Origin: Planctomycetaceae bacterium
Lineage (GTDB): Bacteria; Planctomycetota; Planctomycetia; Planctomycetales; Planctomycetaceae
DNA: 64,000 nucleotides
Direction: 5' to 3'
Assembly (NCBI GenBank): GCA_041398825.1
Contig: JAWKTX010000012.1
Location: 1-64,000 of the forward strand
Both the position numbers and the translations under genes were made by a program. The first letter of the stretch is position 1; every line of letters starts with the position of its first letter. Positions 1 through 6,423 of this stretch are shown in pieces. The notes below the pieces were generated by a model, which ran no database searches, was not told the origin of the DNA, and saw nothing but the letters and a program-made list of their open reading frames with translations.

Positions 1-38
1 CGTCGCTGTCCCGATTTTCCAACGGACAGCTAAGCTAA
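1..38. repeat. Truncated copy of GCTAAGCTAAG palindromic repeat
   Basis: The first 38 bases match the distal arm of the repeats at 38246-38350 and 57331-57440: a CTGTCCCG arm, an AACGGACAG segment and the terminal GCTAAGCTAA. Only the end of the element is inside the window. It lies beyond the last gene of the integron array, so it may mark the boundary between the array and ordinary chromosome. Confidence 0.65.
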
Positions 39-108
39 AGACCACAGGGTTTGGTAAAGTACGATGTTGAAATTCTACTCAATTGGAGCGTGGTTACAGG
101 GCGAGAAT

Positions 109-264
109 CTACTTGTTCCATTCTCCAGGCAACCACGCTACCAGCGCAGCAATGATTCCGACAACAATCAGCACCTCAATGAACATGATTCGCGAAATGG
201 ATTTCCTGCGCGGCGGCGATTCCTCGGGATTCGAACTGTGATCCGGCGTTTCATACGGATTCAT
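109..264 (-). CDS. Small single-span membrane protein
   Basis: A 51-residue protein starting at ATG 264 and ending at TAG. It begins MNPYETP, a start I associate with short planctomycete membrane proteins, followed by a charged stretch (PPRRKS) and one hydrophobic segment at about residues 27-44 rich in I, V, A and L. That predicts a single membrane span with the basic side in the cytoplasm. It starts about 25 bp beyond the attC-like site at 289-381 and reads the same way as the other array genes, so it could be a further cassette, but I see no attC after its stop. No function is recognised. It is below the usual length cut-off for gene callers. Confidence 0.6.
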   Translation of the reverse strand: MNPYETPDHSSNPEESPPRRKSISRIMFIEVLIVVGIIAALVAWLPGEWNK

Positions 265-288
265 TCGCGTCACTACTGGGTCCTTGCT

Positions 289-381
289 GACAGAACGACC
301 CGCATCACGGGCTGGCGAGAGTTGACTTCGATTTCACAAAACGCTGGCCACCGCCACTCCCGTGCATGGCATGGTTCGTCC
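289..381 (-). repeat. attC-like integron recombination site (distal)
   Basis: Read on the minus strand this 90-bp stretch follows the gene at 393-920. Outer boxes GACGAAC (right end) and GTTCTGTC (left end) flank two complementary arms. GCAT-G-CACGGG-A-GTGGCG pairs with CGCCAGCCCGTGATGC, leaving an extra-helical G and A with one mismatch. The arms are separated by a spacer of about 35 bases containing TTTTG...AAATC. The site at 2986-3073 has the same arm design, the same two bulges and a related spacer. That arrangement (short complementary arms, bulges on one strand only, variable loop, AAC/GTT ends) is what attC sites look like. Confidence 0.72.
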
Positions 382-392
382 GCTCATCCACG

Positions 393-920
393 CTAAACAT
401 TGTGCTCGACCGCCAGTTTGAGTTGATTCCATTGTGTTTGGATTTCTTTAGCATCGCTCCAGTCGCCTGCAAACAAGTCGATATTCTTCAGCATGAAGTC
501 GCATAAGCTCAGTACTGAATGCCTTAAGTGTTGCACATGACGGAACTCCCGCCCCTCAAATTGATTTTTGACACACTGCGGAAGAATCCATGATTGACGA
601 TCTCCTCGCTGGTCCTCCGGCAGTTCGATTGTTCTTCGCAGGAAGCGGTCAATCACCGGAAAATAAAATGCGAACGCCTTGCCGCCCATGAACATAAAAT
701 CTTCCTGGTAGGTTTCAGGGCATTCTTCAAATCTTGCGAGGGCCTCTTCCAACGTGAGGCCGCCGAAGTGCCTCCATGCACATTGCGCATCCAAGTCGCC
801 ATGATACGGATCGAAGTCAGTTTCGTTTGGCAACTTAGCGGGCATGACCTGCGGAGGAACGTCCAAAATCAGCCGGTTGCGGCGATTGATTCTCAACTGG
901 AAATTTGGCAGCGACCGCAA
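393..920 (-). CDS. Hypothetical cassette-borne protein
   Basis: A 175-residue soluble protein of unknown function, acidic and aromatic-rich in the middle (EDFMFMGGKAFAFYFP). The reported start is TTG at 920 with no convincing ribosome binding site. Upstream, an A6 tract (931-936) separates it from ATG 945 in another frame: removing one A would join MDNKNAAEL directly to LRSLPNF and place that ATG across the stop of the upstream gene at 938 (overlapping ATGGATAA). The true N-terminus may therefore be ATG 945 or 951, with a slip in the A tract or a sequencing error. An attC-like site follows the stop, so this is most simply the gene of an integron cassette. Confidence 0.7.
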   Translation of the reverse strand: MRSLPNFQLRINRRNRLILDVPPQVMPAKLPNETDFDPYHGDLDAQCAWRHFGGLTLEEALARFEECPETYQEDFMFMGGKAFAFYFPVIDRFLRRTIELPEDQRGDRQSWILPQCVKNQFEGREFRHVQHLRHSVLSLCDFMLKNIDLFAGDWSDAKEIQTQWNQLKLAVEHNV

Positions 921-937
921 CTCGGCTGCATTTTTTG

Positions 938-1147
938 TTATCCATCGCCATCCGCAGTTCCGTTGTCACGCCGCTTGTGAACCATCTCCCCAACGACAAC
1001 GAACAAGACACCACCAACCGCGCCCCAAAAATTGCGAGAACTGCTAAAGACGAATTCGGCTGGGAGACCGAAGGCGAGCATGCCCGCAAAAAACCATATC
1101 CAACTGTACGAATAAGAGAACAGATTGTGTTTCATGACTTGGTGCAA
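938..1147 (-). CDS. Small two-span membrane protein
   Basis: A 69-residue protein with two hydrophobic segments, about residues 14-32 (WIWFFAGMLAFGLP) and 40-54 (FWGAVGGVLFVVVG), ending in a polar tail. It lies directly upstream of the 393-920 gene and its TAA at 938-940 would overlap that gene's alternative ATG, suggesting that the two are translated together. No family is recognised. It may belong to the same integron cassette as 393-920, for example as a membrane partner of a soluble protein, but that is inference from position only. Confidence 0.55.
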   Translation of the reverse strand: MHQVMKHNLFSYSYSWIWFFAGMLAFGLPAEFVFSSSRNFWGAVGGVLFVVVGEMVHKRRDNGTADGDG

Positions 1148-1268
1148 TGGATGCCAAAATGTAGGGTTTGCGACTACATCAATCGACTTGCCCTGAAGCT
1201 ACCAAAAACTTACAGGAGCGTCGGATATATTTGCTTGGTATTGTGAACTGTCGGTGAACGCGATGCAA

Positions 1269-1556
1269 TCACAGCACTGCCTTCCGGCTTAGTGCAGCAC
1301 CGGCAGGCAAGGATAAATCGCTGCAAAAGGCTAGTAGAAGAACCTTGACGCCGTCCCTGCGCTCAATTAGCCACAGAACGTTGTCGGCACTACGAAGGGT
1401 GGATGGATGTCGGACTACATCCATTACGGCCTTGACGAAAGGCAATGTGTCATCGAGCGCCACGGGTAGTCCGATTACGACGATCTCATCAGGTGAGCCT
1501 TTGCTGGATAACGCGTTCGGATAAGCGGATTGGTGCAAGACATCAGTGCCATCCAC
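1269..1556 (-). CDS. Possible hypothetical protein in the integron array
   Basis: A 95-residue open frame with protein-like composition: alternating hydrophobic and charged stretches such as DEIVVIGLPVALDD and NVLWLIERRDGVKVLLLAF, which would suit beta-strands of a small alpha/beta domain. It starts at ATG 1556, about 60 bp after the stop of the transposase gene, in the same direction as the other array genes. I recognise no family and see no attC between it and its neighbours, so it may be a cassette gene whose site has decayed, or not a gene at all. Confidence 0.4.
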   Translation of the reverse strand: MDGTDVLHQSAYPNALSSKGSPDEIVVIGLPVALDDTLPFVKAVMDVVRHPSTLRSADNVLWLIERRDGVKVLLLAFCSDLSLPAGAALSRKAVL

Positions 1557-1613
1557 CTTCTGATCCTAATAACCCACCAGCCGGATTGAGGATACGTTAC
1601 TCTGGGTGTTGAG

Positions 1614-2660
1614 TCACCCGAATTCGGTGTTGACTCTGGACTGGCGTCGGGTGCTTCGGAATGACTGGCGAGTCTTTGGCAGACCGGCTTCTGAACGAAA
1701 TCGTTTGCGGAAGTTCTTGATGAGGTCGATCCAGGTTTCGGGGCTGACTTCGAGTCGTTCGAGGATCGGCAGGGCAGATGCCGGGATGGAACCCGTCTTG
1801 CCGCATTTCAGCTGACGGCCGGTCCAGTCGAGCAGTTCCAGATACTCGTCCAAAGTCATCGACAGACAGCCCTTGTTGCTGGCTCGGCGAGCGTTCGGCT
1901 TTTCGCGAACTCTCTTTCTCGGCGGATCAAGCGCAATCGGCGCAAGCCATCCGGCCTTCGGTCCGTGTTCGATGCGAGCGTCCTGAGCATCCGCAGTTGC
2001 GACCTCTGCTGCGGTGGCTTGATCGTCGATGCGTTCCTTCACGCTGGTGAAGTCGCTTTCCTCGGGAGTCTTCGCGATGCCTGCTCGAATTGGGTTCATG
2101 TCCACATACGCCATGCAGGCTGTGATGGCCGTTTCATCGAGCAGCGGCTGAGCCTTAAAGCGGCCCTCCCAAAAACGGCCCGTGACGTTGTCATCCTTGT
2201 TGCCTCGGCGAGCAATCGGTTCAGCCAGACACCGCATGAACCACGAAATATCCTTCAACCGACGCCGCTTCTCCTTCAGGCCAGAAGTGTCGTTGCGGAT
2301 GACGTTGAGCTCGAATTCTGTGGGCTCAGCGGCAGCCCCGAATTCATCCCGCCGCTGAGGAAACAGTCGCCACCACCGCAGAGCCACCTCGTCATCCGAC
2401 CACGCCTTCACCACATCCGGCCGAGTCCTCACAACCACATGCAGGTGATTGCTGAGCACCGCAAAGCTGAGCACATCGATCGCAAAGATGCCGGCCAACT
2501 CCTCAAGCCGCTCCCGAACCCATTCCTTCCGATGCGAATAGTCTTTCCCCGACCGACGATCCCTGCCGCAAAGATGCGTCCGCCTCACGCATCGATTGAT
2601 CAAATGAAATGCCTGAACCTCATCCTCAGCACAAATCTCCACCCGATTCACTCGCGGCAT
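1614..2660 (-). CDS. Y1 (RAYT / IS200-like) transposase
   Basis: A 348-residue protein of the HUH/Y1 transposase superfamily, in the branch of REP-associated tyrosine transposases. The metal-binding pair is visible as NHLHVVV (His72, His74). Downstream come RFWEGRFK (about 162-169) and AYVDMNP, where Tyr185 is the likely single catalytic tyrosine. The C-terminal 130 residues are basic and probably fold separately. Such enzymes cut and rejoin single-stranded DNA at hairpins. There are no obvious insertion-sequence ends, as expected for domesticated RAYTs. It lies between two attC-like sites in the array, so it may be carried as cassette cargo, or the array may have been invaded. A possible substrate is the 105-bp palindromic repeat seen elsewhere in the window. 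Confidence 0.85.
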   Translation of the reverse strand: MPRVNRVEICAEDEVQAFHLINRCVRRTHLCGRDRRSGKDYSHRKEWVRERLEELAGIFAIDVLSFAVLSNHLHVVVRTRPDVVKAWSDDEVALRWWRLFPQRRDEFGAAAEPTEFELNVIRNDTSGLKEKRRRLKDISWFMRCLAEPIARRGNKDDNVTGRFWEGRFKAQPLLDETAITACMAYVDMNPIRAGIAKTPEESDFTSVKERIDDQATAAEVATADAQDARIEHGPKAGWLAPIALDPPRKRVREKPNARRASNKGCLSMTLDEYLELLDWTGRQLKCGKTGSIPASALPILERLEVSPETWIDLIKNFRKRFRSEAGLPKTRQSFRSTRRQSRVNTEFG

Positions 2661-2804
2661 CGGACAAATCCTTCAAAAACAAACCAACATCAATCTCGCC
2701 TGAACTCTAATGGCAGCAACCGCTTCCGTCGACAAGGTGGATGGCACCATTCGAGTGCTTTGATCAATCACCGTGCCAGTTCTCAACACGCTGCTTCGTC
2801 GCAT

Positions 2805-2915
2805 GCAACCTGGAGATCAATCACAACGTGGACCGCTGCCGCAACCTGGAGTTCCCACACGACCAGGCGAACCTAGATCTTCGCTCCAGCCTGGAAGAAG
2901 CACGCAACCTGGAGA
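2805..2915. repeat. 18-bp periodic array upstream of the transposase
   Basis: CAACCTGGAG or close variants recur at 2806, 2824 (CAACGTGGAC), 2842, 2869 (GAACCTAGAT), 2887 (CAGCCTGGAA) and 2905. Steps are exactly 18 bp, except one of 27 bp that includes a half-unit near 2860. The array fills most of the 325-bp stretch between the transposase start and the attC-like site. Translated, one frame gives a QPG-type hexapeptide repeat, but no credible gene contains it. It could be a binding array for the transposase or its regulator. Confidence 0.6.
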
Positions 2916-2985
2916 CATCCTATATCCGGACCAAACATCAACAGCAAAGAAAGCTATATAGCCACACACTTCGCAAAGCGGTTAA

Positions 2986-3073
2986 GTTGAACGACTACGG
3001 TAACGGGGCCGCCAAGAAACTGTGATTTCAAAACCCGCGCCACACGCGGCTCCCGTTCACCGCTTGGTTATCC
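2986..3073 (-). repeat. attC-like integron recombination site (proximal)
   Basis: On the minus strand, directly after the stop of the 3099-3491 gene, an outer GGATAAC box is followed by the arm GGT-G-AACGGG-A-GCCGC. After a loop of about 37 bases comes the complementary arm GCGGCCCCGTTACC and the closing GTTCAAC box. The arms pair perfectly apart from the two unpaired bases G and A on one side, the hallmark that sets strand choice in attC recombination. Position and orientation fit a first cassette next to the integrase. Confidence 0.78.
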
Positions 3074-3098
3074 GACGTTCTGGGTGTCCGACATCAAG

Positions 3099-3491
3099 TC
3101 AGTCGTAGTCGTCGCGATCCAGGTCAGCTTCGTAGTCATCCGTGCCCTCGAATCCGAGTGCCTTTAGTTTCGCGAAATAGTCCGAATAGTCAAACTCGCC
3201 TTCGTTCTCCCAAGGCTCAAGATCCCAGATCATGTCTGCCATCCAAGCACACCATCGGGGCGGGGCGGGCCATTTGCGAAAATATGCAATACGTTCATCG
3301 AAAGATTTGTTCTTGCTATCCCACCATTCGCCAAGTGCCATGATGTGAGATTCACCGCCACCCATTCGCCATCCGATGCTGTACGGATGCGAATTATCAC
3401 GGTAAACCCAAGGTGGCGGCATGTCACCGTATTTGGCGATCATGTCAGCGACGTGATCGTGATACCACTGTTCTTCAGCGAACTGTCCCAT
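3099..3491 (-). CDS. First integron cassette protein, unknown function
   Basis: A 130-residue, strongly acidic, tryptophan-rich protein (many W in the first 90 residues, a D/E/Y-rich tail ending in DRDDYD). No signal peptide or membrane segment is seen. The family is not recognised. It is flanked by the integrase upstream region on one side and an attC-like site on the other and reads away from the integrase, which is the expected geometry for the first cassette. ATG 3491 is preceded on the minus strand by CTCCTGAGTACCAAC rather than a clear purine-rich site, so expression may come from the attI-side promoter. Cassette proteins of this size are often stress, toxin or phage-defence related, but nothing here shows which. 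Confidence 0.75.
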   Translation of the reverse strand: MGQFAEEQWYHDHVADMIAKYGDMPPPWVYRDNSHPYSIGWRMGGGESHIMALGEWWDSKNKSFDERIAYFRKWPAPPRWCAWMADMIWDLEPWENEGEFDYSDYFAKLKALGFEGTDDYEADLDRDDYD

Positions 3492-3543
3492 GTTGGTACT
3501 CAGGAGAAATCTCAGCCGGATAACTCTTCATTATCTTCCTAGT

Positions 3544-3609
3544 GCGCGTGATATCCTGATATTGGAGGCAAAAAACACGCGATAGGCAGTAATATCCAAT
3601 ATCACGCGC
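3544..3609. promoter_or_regulatory. Inverted-repeat region between integrase and first cassette (attI / operator candidate)
   Basis: The 190-bp gap between the integrase and the first cassette holds GCGCGTGATAT (3544-3554) and its exact complement ATATCACGCGC (3599-3609). Nested inside them are ATATTGGA (3559-3566) and TCCAATAT (3595-3602). TAGGCAG recurs at 3583 and 3612. This is the only place where attI and the divergent promoters of the integrase and the cassette array can be. Whether the repeats bind the integrase, a repressor such as LexA, or form the recombination site cannot be told from sequence alone. Confidence 0.55.
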
Positions 3610-3682
3610 AGTAGGCAGATATTGTGCGATTGACACTCAATCGATAGGTATCAAAATACCCACACAGCTTACGGGTGTCAAG

Positions 3683-5113
3683 GTGTCGCGTCTTGAGGCA
3701 ACACCAGGTTCGCACGAAAGGGGCATTCCTGTGTCGGTGCAGATCATGGAACAGGCGGTCCGGAATGGACAATTAAGTGATGGCGATGCGCAATGGTTTC
3801 CTTACTGGCTTGATCGATACGCACGATGGACACGCCAGTCGTCCGACACTCGCATTCAGATTCAGCCGGAAAGCCTCATTCGTTTCCTGCGAACACTACG
3901 CGACGGTGGCAAACCCGCTTTCGTTCGCCTGCAAGTGGTTCGAGCGCTGGAGTTCTACCAGCAGCTTGCCGAACTTTCTTCATCTTCTGAAGTCACGAAG
4001 GCGGACTTAACCGAGATTCGCACGACTCTCGAGCGGTTAACCAGGGCGGACCATGAAAGACAGGCAGGGGACGTCCGAAATGCTCGTGCTGAAACTTCCG
4101 AAGCTCTGAAGGAGGCCGAAGACGCCATGTTGATCGGGAAGATCGATTCGCGGGAACCAGAGATCCTGCAATCCATGCGCAAGCTTATGCGTGTCCGTCA
4201 TTATGCTCCGCGCACAGAACGCGCCTATGCTGGCTGGGTAGAACGGTTTGCGCAGGCCTTCGGTGGCTGGGCGGACAGTTTTTCACAGGTTGGCGAAGTC
4301 GAGATCAAAGAGTTTCTGAGTGACCTGGCCGTCCAGGGGCGTGTTGCCGCGAGCACTCAGAATCAGGCATTCAACGCTCTCTTGTTTCTCTTTCGCGATG
4401 TCCTCAAACGCGAACTTGCATTTCTGGAGGCCGTTCGCGCCAAACGTCCACAAAGAGTGCCTGTTGTTCTTTCGCGAGAAGAAGTCGCCGCCATTTTTAG
4501 ACACCTTCGAGGAGAATCCCTGCTGTTTGCTCAACTCCTGTATGGCGGTGGGCTGCGCCATTACGAAGTTCTTCGATTAAGAATCAAGGATGTTGACTTC
4601 GACCGAAGGCAGCTCATCATTCGTGACGGCAAAGGAGCCAGGGACCGAGTCACTGTGTTGCCCGAAATGACGGTTGAGCCATTGAAACTGCAGATTGAGA
4701 ATGTGCGAAAGTTGCATGAGCAGGATCTTGAAGCCGGTTTTGGATCGGCCTGGCTTCCGGATGCATTTGCGAGTCAATCCCCTGAAGCTCCTCGACAATT
4801 TGCGTGGCAGTTTGTCTTCCCAGCCGACAAGCTTTCGACCGATCCGCACGACGGATCAACGCATCGCCATCATCTGCATGAAAGCGTTTTTCGCAAGGCG
4901 CTGCGTCGGGCGGTCCAGAATGCTGACATCCAAAAACGAGTGACTCCGCACACGTTTCGACACAGCTTCGCGACGCATCTTCTGGAGTCCGGCAGCGATA
5001 TTCGGACCGTCCAGGAATTGCTCGGCCACGCCGACTTGAGCACCACCATGATCTATACGCACGTTCTGCAACAAGGCCCTCTGGGTGTGAAAAGCCCGCT
5101 CGATCGTTTGTAG
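3683..5113 (+). CDS. intI: Integron integrase (tyrosine recombinase)
   Basis: A 476-residue tyrosine recombinase. Catalytic residues are in place: Arg292 (GGGLRHYE), Lys317 (DGKGARDR), His423 and Arg426 (HTFRHSF), His449 (LLGHADL) and Tyr458 (MIYTHV). Two traits mark it as an integron integrase rather than XerC/D or a phage enzyme: the extra patch before the HxxR box (about 393-415, HRHHLHESVFRKALRRA) and the C-terminus GVKSPLDRL. An N-terminal extension of about 150 residues, much of it predicted helical and charged, makes it far longer than the usual 320-340. The SAM-like core-binding domain begins near residue 160. The start used is GTG 3683; ATG 3746 is an alternative. It inserts and excises cassettes between attI and the leftward attC-flanked genes. 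Confidence 0.92.
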   Translation: MSRLEATPGSHERGIPVSVQIMEQAVRNGQLSDGDAQWFPYWLDRYARWTRQSSDTRIQIQPESLIRFLRTLRDGGKPAFVRLQVVRALEFYQQLAELSSSSEVTKADLTEIRTTLERLTRADHERQAGDVRNARAETSEALKEAEDAMLIGKIDSREPEILQSMRKLMRVRHYAPRTERAYAGWVERFAQAFGGWADSFSQVGEVEIKEFLSDLAVQGRVAASTQNQAFNALLFLFRDVLKRELAFLEAVRAKRPQRVPVVLSREEVAAIFRHLRGESLLFAQLLYGGGLRHYEVLRLRIKDVDFDRRQLIIRDGKGARDRVTVLPEMTVEPLKLQIENVRKLHEQDLEAGFGSAWLPDAFASQSPEAPRQFAWQFVFPADKLSTDPHDGSTHRHHLHESVFRKALRRAVQNADIQKRVTPHTFRHSFATHLLESGSDIRTVQELLGHADLSTTMIYTHVLQQGPLGVKSPLDRL

Positions 5114-5144
5114 GAACCCAACGGCAAAGTTGTGCATACCAAAT

Positions 5145-5164
5145 CCGGTGGTTCTCACCACCGG
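5145..5164 (+). terminator. Hairpin after the integrase
   Basis: CCGGTGGT (5145-5152), loop TCTC, ACCACCGG (5157-5164): a perfect 8-bp GC-rich stem 32 bp after the integrase stop. No T-run follows, so it would be a hairpin-only or Rho-assisted terminator. Confidence 0.5.
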
Positions 5165-5183
5165 CAGAGTGCAGCTGTCTCTC

Positions 5184-5247
5184 GGGGACCGGGCGTTGCC
5201 GGGCAGGGACCGGGAGTGTCCGGGACAGAAATGGGAGTTGCCGGGCA
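5184..5247. repeat. Three ~22-bp tandem units
   Basis: Units at 5184-5205, 5206-5227 and 5228-5247 share the core GGGA(C)CGGGAGTTGCCGGGCA with scattered substitutions. It sits between the integrase terminator hairpin and the hemQ start, where nothing else is seen. It resembles in style the gene-end tandem repeats elsewhere in the window but contains no stop codon of a gene. Confidence 0.6.
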
Positions 5248-5432
5248 GGGGTGGGCCAGCTGAATCTGTCTGGCAATTGAGGGGTGGGATGAAATTCAGC
5301 GACGCGTGACCTATAGTGACCGGCAGAAAGCCGCCTCTTCAGGAAGAGCGAAGTGCCGATTGGCGACCACCTTTCAAATGGCCGCGGATCGACGGACGTA
5401 TCGGACAACCAATTTGTCGTGAAAGTGAACTC

Positions 5433-6275
5433 GTGAACCGCCCTCATGCTCACGCTGAGCCCTTACCAGAACCCACGGTATGCCTTGCAGAAGGCTGGCA
5501 CTGTTTGCACATCTACTATCGCATCGATCAGGCGGCGCTGAATGCAATCGATCCCGCAGATCGAGCGCATGGGCGGGCGGAGGTGATCGACATTCTGAAT
5601 CCGGAAGGCGAATATGTACCGGATCGACTGCAGGTGTCTGTCGTCAGTGGCCACCGAGCTGATCTGGGGCTGATGATGATGGATGCGGACCCGCTGAAGA
5701 TTGACGCCATTACGCAGCGTCTTCGTGCGAGTCGACTGGGGACGGCACTGGTGCCGACGTATTCTTTTGTTTCGATCACGGAAGTCAGTGAATATGTGCC
5801 GACCATCGAGCAGTATTCCGAACGGCTTCAGCGAGAAGGCAGCAGTCCCGAGGATCCTGCGTTTCAGGCGAAAGTCAATGCTTATCAACAGCGGCTGCCA
5901 GCCATGAATAAGCAGCGGCTGTACCCGGACTTTCCAGCCTTTCCGGTGATGACCTTTTACCCGATGAACAAGGCGAGGCATCCGCTGGCGAACTGGTACA
6001 CCGAACCGTTCAGTGAGCGGACTCGACTGATGGCCGAACATGCCACATCGGGGATTCGCTTTGCTGGTCGGGTGTCTCAGCTGATCACTGCATCCACCGG
6101 CTTCGACGACTGGGAATGGGGAGTCACACTTTGGAGTCGCGCACCGGAACACATCAAAGACATTGTGTACAGTATGCGTTTCGACAAGGCCTCCGCGAAG
6201 TATGCTGAATTCGGCCCCTTCTATGTGAGCTACATCATGGGAGCGAAGGAGGCTCTGGAGCACTGTCGCGTCTGA
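5433..6275 (+). CDS. hemQ: Coproheme decarboxylase / chlorite dismutase family protein
   Basis: Member of the chlorite-dismutase-fold family, closest to the heme-biosynthetic enzymes that convert coproheme to heme b with peroxide. The conserved second half is clear: YPMNKAR, the tyrosine-bearing stretch of this family; LMAEHATSG with the likely proximal His203; GRVSQLITASTG; DDWEWGVTLW; and AEFGPFYV. Length from GTG 5433 is 280 residues, normal for actinobacterial-type enzymes. An upstream GTG at 5316 would add 39 residues that look non-coding. No other heme genes are adjacent. The stop codon lies inside a short tandem duplication (6268-6302). Confidence 0.88.
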   Translation: MNRPHAHAEPLPEPTVCLAEGWHCLHIYYRIDQAALNAIDPADRAHGRAEVIDILNPEGEYVPDRLQVSVVSGHRADLGLMMMDADPLKIDAITQRLRASRLGTALVPTYSFVSITEVSEYVPTIEQYSERLQREGSSPEDPAFQAKVNAYQQRLPAMNKQRLYPDFPAFPVMTFYPMNKARHPLANWYTEPFSERTRLMAEHATSGIRFAGRVSQLITASTGFDDWEWGVTLWSRAPEHIKDIVYSMRFDKASAKYAEFGPFYVSYIMGAKEALEHCRV

Positions 6276-6302
6276 CGGGTTTCAGGCGTCGGATAGGTTC
6301 AG
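6268..6302 (+). repeat. Tandem duplication spanning the hemQ stop codon
   Basis: GCGTCTGACGGGTTTCAG (6268-6285) is followed at once by GCGTCGGATAGGTTCAG (6286-6302), one base shorter with three substitutions. The TGA stop (6273-6275) is in the first unit; in the second the equivalent triplet has become GGA. Confidence 0.6.
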
Positions 6303-6423
6303 GCGGTTGTTCGTGCGGCAGCGGTCCTGCTGCCCACGGGATTTTGTCGTGATATCGACAGTTCGGAAGCGACAGCTCAAGTTCGACAAGCCGTACACGC
6401 AATCGGAAGCCCGGTCATAGCCC

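Noticed and set aside
1965..2876. 303-codon plus-strand frame over the transposase
   Set aside because: It is the reverse-strand shadow of the Y1 transposase and extends into the 18-bp array; the His/Ser/Thr-rich sequence is an artefact of that array.
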